From: Microcebus murinus
Taxonomy: Eukaryota; Chordata; Mammalia; Primates; Cheirogaleidae
Assembly: GCF_040939455.1 (NCBI RefSeq)
Contig: NC_134120.1
Location: 60,555,501 to 60,619,500 of the forward strand
DNA: 64,000 nt
Direction: 5' to 3'
The position numbers and the translations under genes are program-made. Below the pieces are notes generated by a model. That model was not told the origin of the DNA and did not search any database. It was given only the letters and a program-made list of their open reading frames with translations. This document shows positions 24,601 to 37,900 of the stretch, piece after piece. Within the stretch, counting starts at the first letter, position 1; every line of letters begins with the position of its first letter.

Positions 24601-27137
24601 GGTAGTGCGCTGTGTTGAACTGGTTGTGTCCACTCACCCACGGAAGACGAGAAGGCACGAGGTTGTGTTGAACTGGCCGTGTCCTCACACCCATGGGAGA
24701 CGGCCAGGCAGGGTGCAGTGTGGAATTGGCTGTGTCCACTCACCAACGGGAGACGGGCAGGCAGGGCGCTTTGTGGATCTAGCTGTGTCCACACACCCAC
24801 GGGAGACTGGCAGGCAGGGTGCTGTGTGGAATTGGCTGTGTCCACAAACACACAGGAGACGGGTAGGCAGGGCGCCGTGTGGAACTCTCTGTGTCCACTC
24901 GCCCTCGGGAAACAGGCAGGTAGGGCGCTGTGTTGAAGTGGCTGTGTCCACTCACCCATTGGAGATGGGCAGGCAGGGCACTGCGTAGAATTGGCTGTGT
25001 CCACACACACGCGAGAGACGGGCAGGCACGGCGCTGTGTGTAACTGGCTGTGTCCACTCACCCACTGGAGACCGGCAGGCAGGGCGCTGTGTAAGTGGCT
25101 GTGTCCACACACCCACTACAGACGGGCGGCCAGGGTCCTGGGTTGAACTGGCTGTGTCCGTACACCCACAGGAGACAGGATGGCAGGGCTCTCATGGAAC
25201 ATCCTGTGTCCACACACCCACGGGAGATTGCAGGCAGGGAGCTGTGTGGAATGGGCTGTGTCCACTCACCCACGGGAGATGGGCAGGCTGGCTGCTGTGT
25301 GGAACTGGCTGGGTCCACACACCCACGGTAGACGGGCAGGCAGGGGGCTGTGTGGAACTGGCTGTGTCCACACACGCACGGGAGATGAGCAGGTAGAGCG
25401 CTGGGTTTAACTGGCTGTGTCCACTCAACCACGGGTGACAGGTAGGCAGGGCGCTGTGTGGAACTGGCTGTGTCCACTCACCCATGGGAGACTGGCAGGC
25501 AGGGTGCTGTGTGGAACTGGCTGTGTCCACACACCCACGGGACATGGGAAGGCAGGGCATGGCGTGGATCTGGCTGCGTCCATACACCCATGGGAAATGG
25601 GCAGGCAGGGCGCTGTGTGGAACTGCCTGTGTCCACTCACCCACGGGAGACTAGCAGGCAGGGCGTGGCGTGGAACTGGCTGTGTCCACTCACCGACGGG
25701 AGATGAGCAGGAGGGCGCTGTGTTGAATGGGATTTGTCCACACACACACACGGAGGTGGGCATGCTGGGTGCTCTGTGGAACAGGCTGTGTCCAAACACC
25801 AATGTGAGATGGAAAGGCAGAGCACTGTGTGGAACTGGCTGTGTCCTCTCACCCAACGGAGATGGGCAGGAAGGGCGCTGTGTGGAACTGTCTGTGTCCA
25901 CTCACCCACGGGAGATGGGCAGACAAGGCGCTGTGTTGAACTTGCTGTGTCCACTGACCAACGGGAGACGGGCAGGAAGGGCACTGTGTGGAACTGGCTG
26001 TGTCCACTCACTCTCTGGAGACGGGCTGGCACAGTGCTGTGTGTAACTGGCTGTGTCCACTCACTCACTGGAGACGGGCTGGCAGGGCGCTGTGTGGAAC
26101 TGGCTGTGTCCACTCACCCAAGGGAGATGGGCAGGCACAGTTCTGTGTGTAACTTGCTGTGTCCACTCACCCACTGGAGATGACAGTCAGGCGCTGTGTT
26201 GAACTGGCGTATCAACACACCCAAGGGAGATGGGCAGCCTGGGCGCTGTGTGGAACTGTCTGTATCCACACACCCATGGGAGACGGGTAGTCAGGGCCCT
26301 GTGTTGAACTGGCCGTGTCCACACACTCATGAGAGATGGGAAGACAGGGTGCTGTGTGGAACTGGGTGTGTCCACACAGCCACGGGAGACGGAAAGGCAG
26401 GGCGCTGTGTGGAACTGGCTGTGTGCACTCCCCCACAGGAGACGGGCAGGCACGGCGCTGTGTTTAACTGGCTGTGTCCACTCACCCAGGGGAGATGGGC
26501 AGGCAGGGTGCTGTGTGGAACTGGTTGTTTCCATTCACCCACGAGAGACGGGCAGGATCGGAGCTGTGTGGAACTGGTTGTGTCCACACACCCATGGGAG
26601 ACGGGCAGACAGGGCGCTCTGTGGAACTAGCTGTGTCTACTCACCCACGGCAGACGGGCAGGCAGGGCGCTGTGTGGAACTGGCCGTGTCCACACACTGA
26701 TGAGAGACTGGCAGACAGGGCACTGTGTGGAACTGGCTGTGTCCAAAAACCCAATGGAGATGGCAGGCAGAGCGCTGTGTTTAACTGGCTGTGTCCACTC
26801 ACCCAAGCGAGATGGGCAGGCTGGACGCTGTGTGGAACTGGTTGTGTCCACACACCAACGGGAGACGGGCAGGCAGGGCGTTGTATGGAACTGCCGAATT
26901 CCACACACCCACGGAGACAGGCATGACAGGTACAGTGTGTAACTGGTTGTGTCCACTCACACACTGGAGATGGGCTGGCAGGACGCTGGGTGGAACTCGC
27001 TGTGTTCACACACCCAAGGGAGACATACATGCAGGGCACTGTGCGGAACTGGCTGTGTCCACACACTCATGGTAGACGGTAAGGCAGGGTGCTTTGTGGA
27101 ACTGGCTGTGTCCACACACCCACGGTAGACGGGCAAG

Positions 27138-27227
27138 ATTAGGGTTAGGGTTAGGGTTAGGGTTAGGGTTAGGGTTAGGGTTAGGGTGAGGATGAGGGTG
27201 AGGGTTAGGGTTAGGGTTAGGGTGAAG

Positions 27228-27265
<38 letters not shown>

Positions 27266-28193
27266 TAGGTTTAGTGTTAGGGTTAGGGTTGGGGTTAGGG
27301 GTTAGGGTAGGGTTAGGGTTAGGATTTGGGTTAGGGTTAAGGGTTAGGGTTAGGGTTAGAGTTAAGGGTTAGGTTTAGGGTTAGGGTTTGGGTGAGGGTT
27401 AGGGTCAGTGTTAGAGTGAGGGTGAGGTTTAGGGTTAGGGTGAGGTTGTGGGTCAGGGTCAGGGTTACGGTTAGGGTCAGGGTCAGGGTCAGGTTCTGGG
27501 TTAGGGTCAGGGTTAGGGTTAGGGTCAGGGTAAGGGTCTGGGTCAGGGTCAGGGTAAGGTTTAGGATCATGGTCATGGACAGGGTTAGGGTTAGGGTCAG
27601 GGTCAGGTTTAGGATTAGGGTCAGTGTTAGGGTCAGGGTTAGGGTAAGGGTCAGTGTTAGTGTAAGGTTTAGGGTCAGGGTTAGGTTTAGGGGTTAGATT
27701 TCGGGTCAGGGTTAGGGGTAGGGTAGGGTTAGGGTTAGCGTTATTTTTAAGGTCATGGTCAGGTTACTGTTATGGTCAATGTCAGAGTCTGGTCAGGGTC
27801 AGATGGAGGGTTAAGGTCGGGGTTAGGATTAGGGTTGGGGTTAGGGTTAGGGTTGGGGTTAGGGTTAGGGTTGGGGTTAGGGTCAGGGTTAGGGTTGGGG
27901 TTGGGGTTAGTGTTAGGGTTAGGTTTAGGGTTAGGTTTGGGGTTAGGGTGGGGGTTAGGGTTAGGGTTGGGGTTAAGGTTAGGTTTAGGGTTAAGGTTAG
28001 GGTTAGTGTTGTGGTTGGGGTTGGGTTCGGGTTCGGTTTCGGGTTAGGGTTAGGGTTAGGGTTAGGGTTAGGGTTAGGATTGTGGTTAGGGAGGGGTTTA
28101 GGGTTTAGGTTAGGGTTAGGGTTAGGGTTAGGCTTAAGTGTTGGGGTTAGGGTTAGGGTTAGGGTTAGGTTTAGGGTTAGAGTTAGTGTTAGG
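27138..28193 (+). repeat. Degenerate telomeric-repeat block 1
   Basis: About 1.06 kb of TTAGGG-derived hexamers. It opens with perfect TTAGGG copies and then has zones rich in TGAGGG (27180-27270), TTAGGG, TCAGGG (27440-27700) and TTGGGG (27800-28030). It is bounded on the left by satellite ending ACGGGCAAG and on the right by satellite restarting GCTGTGTCCACTCACTC. Confidence 0.97.
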
Positions 28194-28962
28194 GCTGTGT
28201 CCACTCACTCTCTAGAGACGGATAGGCAGGGCGCTGTGTGGAACTAGCTGTGTCCCCTCACCCACGGGAGACGGGCAGGCAGGGCCCTGTGTGGAACTGG
28301 CTGTGTACATTCACCCACGGTGATGGGCAGTCACGGCGCTGTGTGAATCTGTGTCCACTCACCTACGGGAGATGGGCAGGTAGGGCGCTGTGTGGAACTG
28401 GCTGTGTCCACACAGTCACGGAACACGGGCAGTTTGGGCGCTGTGTGGAACTTACCCTGTCCACTGATCTAGGGGAGACGGACGGGCACGGCGCTGTGTG
28501 GAACTGGCTGTGTCCACTCACCCACAGGAGATGGGCAGTTGGGGTGCTGTGTGGATCTGGCTGTGTCAACACACTCATGGGATACGTGCATGTTGGGTGC
28601 TGTGTGGAATTGGCTGTGTCCACTCACCCACAGGAGACGGGCACGCAGGGCGTGTTGTGGAACTGGTTGTGTCCACACACCCACAGGAGATGGGCAGGCA
28701 GGGCGTTGTGCGGAACTGGCGGATTCCACACACCCACGGAGGCGGGCATGATGGGTACAGTGTGTAACTGGTTGTGTCCACTCACACACAGGAGACGGGC
28801 TGGCAGGACGCTGAGTGGAACTCGCTGTGTTCACACACCCATGGGAGACAGATATGCAGGGCACTGTGTGGAACTGGCTGTGTCCACACACTCATGGTAG
28901 ATGGGCAGGTAGGGTGCTTTGTGGCACTGGCTGTGTCCACACACCCACGGTAGATGGGCAGG
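28194..28962 (+). repeat. 53-bp satellite segment B
   Basis: About 14.5 units between telomeric blocks 1 and 2. It starts with the 'CACTCACTCTCT' exit unit and ends with the 'CACGGTAGATGGGCAGG' entry unit seen at other blocks. It also contains the conserved pre-junction units GCGGATTCCACACACCC and GGTACAGTGTGTAACTGG. Confidence 0.95.
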
Positions 28963-29820
28963 ATTAGGGTGAGGGTTAGGGTTAGGGTGAGGGTGAGGGT
29001 GAGGGTGAGGGTTAGGGTGAGGGTGAGGGTGAGGGTTAGGGTTAGTGTTAGTGTTAGGGTTGGGGTTAGAGGTTAGGGTAGGGTTAGGGTTAGGATTAGG
29101 GTTAGGGTTAAGGGTTAGGGCTAGGGTTAGGGTTAGAGTTAAGGGTTAGGGTTAGAGTTAGGGTTAGGGTTAGGGTTAGGGTTAGGGTTAGGGTGAGGAT
29201 TAGTGTTATGGTAAGGGTCATGGTCAGTGTTAGGGTTACGGTCATGGTCAGGGTTAGGGTCAGAGTCAGGGTCACGTTCAGGGTCTGGGTCAGGTTCAGG
29301 GTTAGGGTTAGTGTCAGGGTCAGGGCCTGGGTCAGCGGCAAGGTCAGGTTTAGGGTCATGGTTATGGTCAGGGCTAGGGTTAGTGTCAGAGTCAGGGTCA
29401 GGGTTAGGTTTAGGGTTAGGGTCAGTGTTAGGGTTAGGGTTAGGGTCAGGGTTATTGTAAGGGTGAGGGTTAGGGTTAAGGTTAGGGTTAAGGTTTGGTC
29501 TTAGGGTTAGTGTTAGGGTTAGGATTAACGGTTAGGGTTATGGATACAATTAGGGTTAGGGTTAGAGTTAGGGGTAGATTTAGGGTTACGGGTGGGGTTA
29601 GGAAGGGGGTTAGGGTTTCGGTTAGGGTTAGGGTTAGGGTTAGGGTTAGGCTTAAGGCTGGGGTTAGGGTTAGGGTTAGGGTTAGGGTTAGAGTTAGTGT
29701 TAAGGCTGTGTCCACTCACTCTCTGGAGACGGATAGGCAGGGCACTGTGTGGAACTAGCTGTGTCCCCTCACCCACCGGAGACTGGCAGACAGGGCGCTA
29801 TGTGGAAATGGCTGTGTACA
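28517..29820 (+). repeat. Tandem segmental duplication, copy 1 (1304 bp)
   Basis: Copy 1 spans satellite, telomeric block 2 and the start of the next satellite. It is nearly identical to 29821-31136. By eye I find only about four substitutions (for example TACGTGCATG against TACGCGCATG) plus a 12-bp, two-hexamer length difference. Both ends fall inside satellite, at the same phase. Confidence 0.9.
28963..29704 (+). repeat. Degenerate telomeric-repeat block 2
   Basis: 742 bp with the same zone order as block 1 (TGAGGG, then TTAGGG, then TCAGGG, then mixed TTAGGG). Its inner landmarks include GGTTAGAGGTTAGGGTAGGG and GGCTTAAGGCTGGGGTTAG. It lies in the first copy of the 1.3-kb tandem duplication. 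Confidence 0.97.
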
Positions 29821-30266
29821 CTCACCCACAGGAGATGGGCAGTTGGGGTGCTGTGTGGATCTGGCTGTGTCAACACACTCATGGGATACGCGCATGTTGG
29901 GTGCTGTGTGGAATTGGCTGTGTCCACTCACCCACAGGAGACGGGCACGCAGGGCGTGTTGTGGAACTGGTTGTGTCCACACACCCACAGGAGATGGGCA
30001 GGCAGGGCGTTGTGCGGAACTGGCGGATTCCACACACCCACGGAGGCGGGCATGATGGGTACAGTGTGTAACTGGTTGTGTCCACTCACACACAGGAGAC
30101 GGGCTGGCAGGACGCTGAGTGGAACTCGCTGTGTTCACACACCCATGGGAGACAGATATGCAGGGCACTGTGTGGAACTGGCTGTGTCCACACACTCATG
30201 GTAGATGGGCAGGTAGGGTGCTTTGTGGCACTGGCTGTGTCCACACACCCACGGTAGATGGGCAGG
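29705..30266 (+). repeat. 53-bp satellite segment C
   Basis: About 10.6 units between telomeric blocks 2 and 3, with the same exit and entry units as segment B. The right part repeats the satellite of copy 1 almost base for base. Confidence 0.95.
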
Positions 30267-31136
30267 ATTAGGGTGAGGGTTAGGGTTAGGGTGAGGGTGA
30301 GGGTGAGGGTGAGGGTTAGGGTGAGGGTGAGGGTGAGGGTTAGGGTTAGTGTTAGTGTTAGGGTTGGGGTTAGAGGTTAGGGTAGGGTTAGGGTTAGGAT
30401 TAGGGTTAGGGTTAAGGGTTAGGGCTAGGGTTAGGGTTAGAGTTAAGGGTTAGGGTTAGAGTTAGGGTTAGGGTTAGGGTTAGGGTTAGGGTTAGGGTTA
30501 GGGTTAGGGTGAGGATTAGTGTTATGGTAAGGGTCATGGTCAGTGTTAGGGTTACGGTCATGGTCAGGGTTAGGGTCAGAGTCAGGGTCACGTTCAGGGT
30601 CTGGGTCAGGTTCAGGGTTAGGGTTAGTGTCAGGGTCAGCGCCTGGGTCAGCGGCAAGGTCAGGTTTAGGGTCATGGTCATGGTCAGGGCTAGGGTTAGT
30701 GTCAGAGTCAGGGTCAGGGTTAGGTTTAGGGTTAGGGTCAGTGTTAGGGTTAGGGTTAGGGTCAGGGTTATTGTAAGGGTGAGGGTTAGGGTTAAGGTTA
30801 GGGTTAAGGTTTGGTCTTAGGGTTAGTGTTAGGGTTAGGATTAACGGTTAGGGTTATGGATACAATTAGGGTTAGGGTTAGAGTTAGGGGTAGATTTAGG
30901 GTTACGGGTGGGGTTAGGAAGGGGGTTAGGGTTTCGGTTAGGGTTAGGGTTAGGGTTAGGGTTAGGCTTAAGGCTGGGGTTAGGGTTAGGGTTAGGGTTA
31001 GGGTTAGAGTTAGTGTTAAGGCTGTGTCCACTCACTCTCTGGAGACGGATAGGCAGGGCACTGTGTGGAACTAGCTGTGTCCCCTCACCCACCGGAGACT
31101 GGCATACAGGGCGCTATGTGGAAATGGCTGTGTACA
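29821..31136 (+). repeat. Tandem segmental duplication, copy 2 (1316 bp)
   Basis: Second copy of the 1.3-kb unit, directly adjoining the first. The extra 12 bases lie in the TTAGGG run at about 30465-30510. The match ends at about 31136, where copy 2 continues into a unit starting CTCATGGGAGACGGGCAGG instead of CCCACAGG. Confidence 0.9.
30267..31020 (+). repeat. Degenerate telomeric-repeat block 3
   Basis: 754 bp, the duplicated partner of block 2. Same zone order and the same inner landmarks; differs mainly by two additional TTAGGG hexamers. Confidence 0.97.
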
Positions 31137-31527
31137 CTCACTCATGGGAGACGGGCAGGACGGCACTGTTTGCAACGGCTGTGTATAGTCACCCACAGGA
31201 GACTGGCAGGCTCGGCGCTGTGTAGATCTGGCTGTTTCCACTCACCCACGGGAGACGGACAGGCCAGGCGTTGTGCGGAACTGGTGGATTCCACACACCC
31301 ACAGAGACGGGCAAGACAGGTACAGTGTGTAACTGGTTGTGTCCACTCACACACAGGAGACGGGCTGGCAGGACGCTGGGTGGAACTCGCTGTGTTCACA
31401 CACCCGCGGAAGACAGACATGCAGGGCACTGTGTGGAACTGGCTGTGTCCACACACTCATGGTAGACGGGCAGGCAGGGTGCTTTGTGGAACTGGCTGTG
31501 TCCACACACCCACCTTAGACGGGCAGG
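31021..31527 (+). repeat. 53-bp satellite segment D
   Basis: About 9.6 units, again beginning GCTGTGTCCACTCACTCTCT and containing the conserved pre-junction units (GGATTCCACACACCCACAG; GGTACAGTGTGTAACTGG). It is the same composite architecture as segments B and C but more diverged. Confidence 0.95.
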
Positions 31528-31954
31528 ATTTGGGTTAGGGTTAGGGTTAGAGTTAGGGTGAGGGTTAGGGTTAGGGTGAGGGTGAGGGTGAGCGTTAGGG
31601 TGAGGGTTAGGGTGAGGGTGAGGGAGAGGGTGAGGGTGAGGTTTAAGGTTAGGGTTAGGGTGAGGGTGAGGGTTAGAGTTAGGGTTAGGGTTAGGGTTAC
31701 GGTTAGTATCAGGGTTAGGGTTAGGGTAGGGTTAGGGTTAGGGTTAGGGTTAGGGTCAGGGTCAGGGTTAGGGTTAGGGTCAGTGTTATGGTTAGGGTTT
31801 GGGTCAGGGTTAGTGTAAGGGTCAGGGTTAAGGTCAGGGTTAGGGTCAGGGTTAGGGTTAGGGGTTAGCTTTATGGTCAGGTTTATGGTTAGGGTTAAGG
31901 TTAGGCTTAAGGGTTAAGTTTCGGGTTAGGATTAGGGTTATAATTAGTGTTAGG
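31528..31954 (+). repeat. Degenerate telomeric-repeat block 4 (short)
   Basis: 427 bp. A TGAGGG-rich zone comes first (31556-31680), then TTAGGG, a TCAGGG zone (31755-31850) and a short diverged tail ending AATTAGTGTTAGGG. It is the shortest member of the family and lacks the TTGGGG-rich zone. Confidence 0.95.
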
Positions 31955-34900
31955 GCTGTGTTCACTCACTCTCTGGAGATGGATAGGCAGTGCACTGTGT
32001 CGAATTTGCTGTGTCCACTCTACCACGGGAGACAAGCAGGCACAGTGCTTTTTGTAACTGGCTGTGTCTACTCACTCATAGGAGACGTGCAGTCAGGGCG
32101 CTACATTGAACTGGCTGTGTCCACTCACTCACGTGAGACGGGCAGGCAGGGCGCTGTGTGGAACTGGTTGTTTCCTCACACCACAGGTGACGGGCAGGCA
32201 TGGCGCTGTGTGGAACTGGTTGTGTCCACTCACCCACAGGAGACGTGTAGGCAGGGGCTGTGTTGAACTAGCTGTGTCCACTCACCCTCGGGAGACGGGC
32301 AGGCAGGGCGCTGTGTGGAACTTGCTGTGTAGAGTCACCCACGGGAGACGGGCAGGCACGGTGCTGTGTGGATCTGGCTGTGTCCACTCACCCTTGGGAG
32401 AAGGGCAGGAGGGGTGCTGTGTGGATCTGGCTGTGTCCACACACTGATGGGAGACGGCCAGGTAGGGTGCTGTGTGGAATTGGCTGTTTCCACTCACCCA
32501 CGGGAGACAGACAGGCAGGGCGCTGTGTGGAACTGGCTGTGTCCACACACCCACGGGAGATGTGCAGGCTGGGTGCTCTGTTGAAATGGCTGTGTCCACA
32601 CACCCATGGGAGAAGGGCAGGCAGGGTGCTGTGTGGAACTGGTTGTTTCCACTCACCCACGGGAGACAGGCAGGCAGCGCGCTGTGTGGAACTGGCTGTG
32701 TCCACTCACCAATGGGAGACGTGCAGGCAGGGCGCTGTGTGGAATTGGCTGTGTCCACACACACTCGGGTCGGGCAGGCAGCGCCCTGTGTGGATCTAAC
32801 TGCGTCCACACACCCACGGGACACGGACAGGCAGGGATCTGTGTGGATCTGGCTGTGTCCACTCACCCACGGGAGACGGGCCGGCAGCGTGCTGTGTGGA
32901 TCTGGCTGTGTCCACTCACCCACGGGAGACGGGCAGTCAGGGTGCTGTGTGGATCTGGCTGTGTACACACACACATGGAAGACGGGCAAGTACAGTGCCG
33001 TGTGGATCTGGCTGTGTCCACACACCCATGGGTGACGGGCAGGTTGGGTGCTGTGTTGAACTGGCTATATCCACACACCCATGAGAGATGGGCAGATAGG
33101 GCACAGTGTGGAACTGGCTGTGTCCACACACCCATGGGAGATGGGCAGAGAGGGTGCTGTGTGGAACTGACTGTGTCCACTCACCCACTGGAGATGGGTA
33201 GTCAGGGCGCTGTGTGGATCTGGCTGTGTCCACTCACTCACTGGAGACTGCAGGCAGGGTGCTGTGTGGAACTAGCTGTGTCCACTCACCTATGGGAGAT
33301 GGGCAGGCACGGTGCTGTGTGGAACTGGCTGTGTCCACTGACCCACTGGAGACAGGCAGTCAAGGCACTGTGTTTAACTGGCTGTGTCCACGCAACCATG
33401 GTTAATGGGCATACAGGGCGCTGTGTTGAACTTGCCGTGTCCACACACCCATGGGAGACGGGCAGAAAGGGCACTGTGTGGAGCTGGCTGTGTCCACACA
33501 CCAATGGGAAACGGGCAGGCAGGGCGCTGGGTGGAACTGGCTGTGTCCACTAACCCTCGGAAGAGGGGCAGCCACGTCGCTGTGTGGAACTGCCTGTGTC
33601 CACACAGCCATGGGATACGGGCAAGCAGGGTGCTGTGTGGAACTGGCCATGTCCACTCACCCACGGGAGACGGACAGGCACGGCGTTGTGTTGAACTGGC
33701 TGTGTCCACTCACCCATGGGAGAATGGCAGGCACGGCGCTGTGTTCAACTTGCCGTGTCCTCACACCCACGGGAGATGGGCAGGCACGGCACTGTGTGGA
33801 ACTGGCTGTGTTCTCTCACCCATGGGAGACGGGCAGGCAGGGCGCTTTGTGGAACTAGCTGTGTCCACTCACCCATGGGAGAGGGGCAGGCATGGCGCTG
33901 TGTGGAACTGGCTGTGTTCTCTCACCCACTGGAGACGGGCATTCAGCGCGCTGTGTGGAAATGGCTGTGTCCACTCACCCTCTGAAGATGGGCAGGCAGG
34001 GCGCTGTGTTGACCTGACTGTGTCCACACACCCATGAAAGACGGGCATACAGGGCGCCGTGTGGAACTGGCTGTGTCCACACACCCATAGGAGATGGGCA
34101 GAAAGGGCACTGTGTGCAACTCTCTGTGTCCACTCCCCCATGGGAGATGGGCAGGCAGGGTACTGTGTGGAACTGGCTGTTTACACTCACACATGGGAGA
34201 CGGGCAGGCTCGGCGCTGTGTGGAACTGGGTGTGTCCACTCACCCCTGGGAGACAGGCAGGTGTGGTGCTGTTTTGAACTGCCTTTGTCAACACCCCCAC
34301 TCTAGACGGGCAGGCAGGGCACAGGGTTGAACTGGCTGTGTCCACTCACCCATGGGAGACGGAAAGGTAGGGCAGTGGGTGGAACTGGCTGTGTCCACAC
34401 ACTCATGATAGACGGGCATGCACGGTGCTGTGTGGAACAGGCTGTGTCCACACACCAATGGGAGACGGGAAGGGAGGGTGCTTTGTGCATCTGGCTGTGT
34501 CCACTCACCCACGGGAGACGGGCAGGCAGGACGCTGTGTTGAACTGGCTGTGTCCACTCACCCACGGTAGACGGGCAGGCAGGGCGCTGTGTTGTACAGG
34601 TTGTGTCCACACACCCACATGAGACGACCAGGCATGGCGCTCGTGTAACTGGCCATGTTTTCACACCCATGGGAGATGGGCAGGCAGGGAGCTGTGTGGT
34701 ACTGGCTGTGTCCACTCACCCACGGCAGATGGCAGGCAGGGCGCTGTGTGGAAGTGGCTGTGTACAGTCACCCACGGGAGACGGGCAGGCAAGGCACTGT
34801 TGGAACTGGCTCTGTCCACTCACCCATGGGAGATGGCCTGCAAAGGAGCTGTGTTGAACTAGCTGTGTCCACTCACACATGGGAGACGGGCAGGCCGGGC

Positions 34901-37900
34901 GTGGTGTGGAACTGGCTGTGTCCACACACCCAAGGGAGATGGGCAGGCAGGGCACTGTGTGGATGTGGCTGTGTCCACTCACTCACTGGAGACTGGCAGG
35001 CAGGGCACTGTGTGGAACTAGCTGTGTCCACTTTCCCATGGGAGACGGGCAGCCACAGCGCTGTATGTAACTGCTCGTGTCCACTCACCCACTGGAGACG
35101 GGCAGTCAGGGCGCTGTGTTGAACTGGCTGTGTCCACTCACCCACTGAAGATGAGCAGGCAGGGCGTGGTGTGGAACTGGCTGTGTCCACACACCCACGG
35201 GAGACAGGCAGGCAGGGAACTGTGTGGAACTGGCTGTATCCACAAACACATGGGTGACGGGCAAGTAGGGCACTGTGTGGAACTGGCTGTGTCCACTCAC
35301 CCATGGGAGACGGACAGGCACGGCGCTGTGTGGAATTCGCTATGTCCACTAACCCCGGGAGACGGGCAGTCAGGGCGCTGTGTGGTATTGGTTGTTTCCA
35401 CACACCCACGGGAGACGGGCAGAAACGGCGCTGTGTGATCTGGCTGTGTCCACTCACCCACGGGAGACGGGTAGGCAGGGCCCTGTGTGGAACTGGCTGT
35501 GTCCTCACACACACAGGAGACGGAGAGGTAGTGCGCTGTTGTCCTGGCTGTGTCCACTCACCCACGGGAGATGGAGAGGCACGGCGCTGTGTTGAACTTG
35601 CCGTGTCCCTACATCCACGGGAGAAGAGCAGACGGGGCGCTGTGTGGAACTGGCTGTGTCCACTCACCCACGGTAGATGGGCAGTCCCGGAGCTGTGTGT
35701 TTCTTGCTGTGTCCACTCACTCACGGTAGATGAGCAGGCACGGCGCTGTTTGGAACTGGCTTGTCCACTCACCCACGGGAGACAGACTGGCATGGCGCTG
35801 TGTGGAACTTCCTGTGTGCACTCACCCACGGGAGTAGGGCAGGTAGGGTTCTGTGTGGATCTGGCCGTGTCCACACACCCTTGTGAGACTGGAACGCTGG
35901 GCGCTGTGTGGAACTGGCTGTGTCCACACACCCACGGGAGACGGGCAGGTAGGGTGCTGTGTGGATCTGGCTGTGTCTACACATCCACGGGGGACAGGCT
36001 GGCAGGGAGCAGTGTAGAACTGGCTGTGTCCACTAACCCATGGATTACTGGCAGGTAGGCTGCTGTGTGGATCTGGCTGTGTCCACACACTCACGGGATA
36101 CGGGCAGGCAGGGCGAGGTGTTGGACTGGCGGTGTCGACACACCCACGGGAGATGGGCATGCTGGGTGCTGTGTGGACTGGCTGTGTCCACTCACCTTCG
36201 GGAGACGAACAGGCAGGGTGCTGTGTGGTACTGGTTTTGGCCACTTAACAAAGGGAGACGGGCCGGCAGGGCACTGTGTGGAACTGGCTGTGTCCACTAA
36301 CCCATGGCAGACAGGCAGGCAGGGCACTGTGTTCAACCGACCGTGTCCACACGTCAATGGGAGACGAGCAGACAGGGCGCTGTTTGGAACTGGCTGTGTT
36401 GAACACACCCACGGGAGATGGGCAGGCAGGGCGCTGTGTGGAACTGGCTGTGTGGAACTGGCTTTGTCCACTCACCGATGGGAGACGGGCAGGTAGTGGG
36501 CTGTGTGGATCTGGATGTGACCATACACCCATGGGAAACAGGCAGGCAAGGCGTGGTGTGGAACTGGCTGTGTCCACACACACACGGGAGATGGGCAGGT
36601 ACAGTGCTGTGTTTAACTGGCTGTGTCCACACACACACGGGAGATGGGCAGGCAGAGCACTGTGTGGAACAGGCTGTGACTACTCACCCAAGGTGACGGG
36701 CAGGTTGGGCGCAGTGTGGAACTGTCTGTGTCCACTCACCCACAGAAGACGTGCAGGCAGGCGCTGTGTTCAACTTGCTGTGTCCACTACCAATGGGGGA
36801 CGGGCAGGCAGGGTGCTGTTTGGAACTGTCTGTGTCCACTCACCCACGGAAGACCTGCAGGCAAGGTGCTGTGTTGAACTGGCTGTGTCCACTCACCCAC
36901 GGTAAACGGGCAGGAAGTGTGCTGTGTTGAACTGGCTGTGTCCACTCACCCACAGTAAACGGGCAGGAAGGACGCTGTGTGGAACTGGCTGTGTCCATTC
37001 ACTCTCTGGAGACGGGCAGGCAGGGCGCAGTGTGGAACTAGCTGTGTTCACTCACCTACGGGAGACGGGCAGGCACAGTGCTGTGTGTAACTGGCTGTGT
37101 CCATTCACCCAATGGAGATGGCAGAAAGGGTGCTGTGATGAACTGGTGTGTCCACACACCCAAGGGAGACGAGCAGGCTGGGCACTGTGTGGAACTGGCT
37201 GTGTCCACACACCCAAGGGAGACGGACAGGCAGGGTGCTGTGTTGAACTCGGTGTATCCACACACCCACGGGAGACGGGCAGGCAACGCACTGTGTGGAA
37301 CTGTCTGTGTCCACTCACCCACAGGAGAAGGGCAGGCAGGGCGCAGTGTGGAACTGGCTGTGTCCACTCACCCACAGGAGAAGGGCAGGCAGGGGCCTGT
37401 GTGAAACTGGCTGTGTCCACGCACTCTTAGGAGGAGGGCAGGCTGGGTGCTGTATGGATCTGGCTGTGTCCACTCACCTACAGGAGACGGGCAGGTAGGG
37501 TGCTGTGATGAACTAGCTGTGTCCACTCACACAAGGGAGACAGTCAGGTAGGGTGCTTTGTTGAACTGGCTGTGTCAACACATCCACTGGAGATGGGCAG
37601 GCAGGGCGCAGTGCGGATCTGGCTGTGTCCACTCACCCACTGGAGACAGGCAGGCAGGGCGTGGTATGGAACTGGCTGTGTCCACACACCTTCGGGAGAC
37701 GGGCAGGCAGGGCGCTGTGTGGACCTGGCTGTTTGGAACTGGCTGTGTCCACTCACCCACGGCAAACGGGCAGGCAGGGCACTGTGTTGAACTGGCCGTG
37801 TCCACACACCGATGGGAGACGGGCAGACAGTGCACTGTGTGGAACTGGCTGTGTTGAACACACCCACGGGTGACGGGCAGGCTGGGCGCTGTGTGGAACT

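Larger units (their letters stand above)
8205..27137 (+). repeat. 53-bp satellite array A (about 357 units)
   Basis: Head-to-tail tandem repeat with a 53-bp period; for example the string CTGTGTGGAA recurs at 57129 and 57182 in the cleanest part of the family. The best-conserved part of the unit is GGAACTGGCTGTGTCCA; the other half is built on CACGGGAGACGGGCAGGCA. The unit has three CpG sites, which vary freely between CG, TG and CA. Two common versions differ at CCACTCACCC and CCACACACCC. Copy number is array length divided by 53. The array runs without a strand switch and contains one 18-bp telomeric insertion (21590-21607). Confidence 0.97.
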
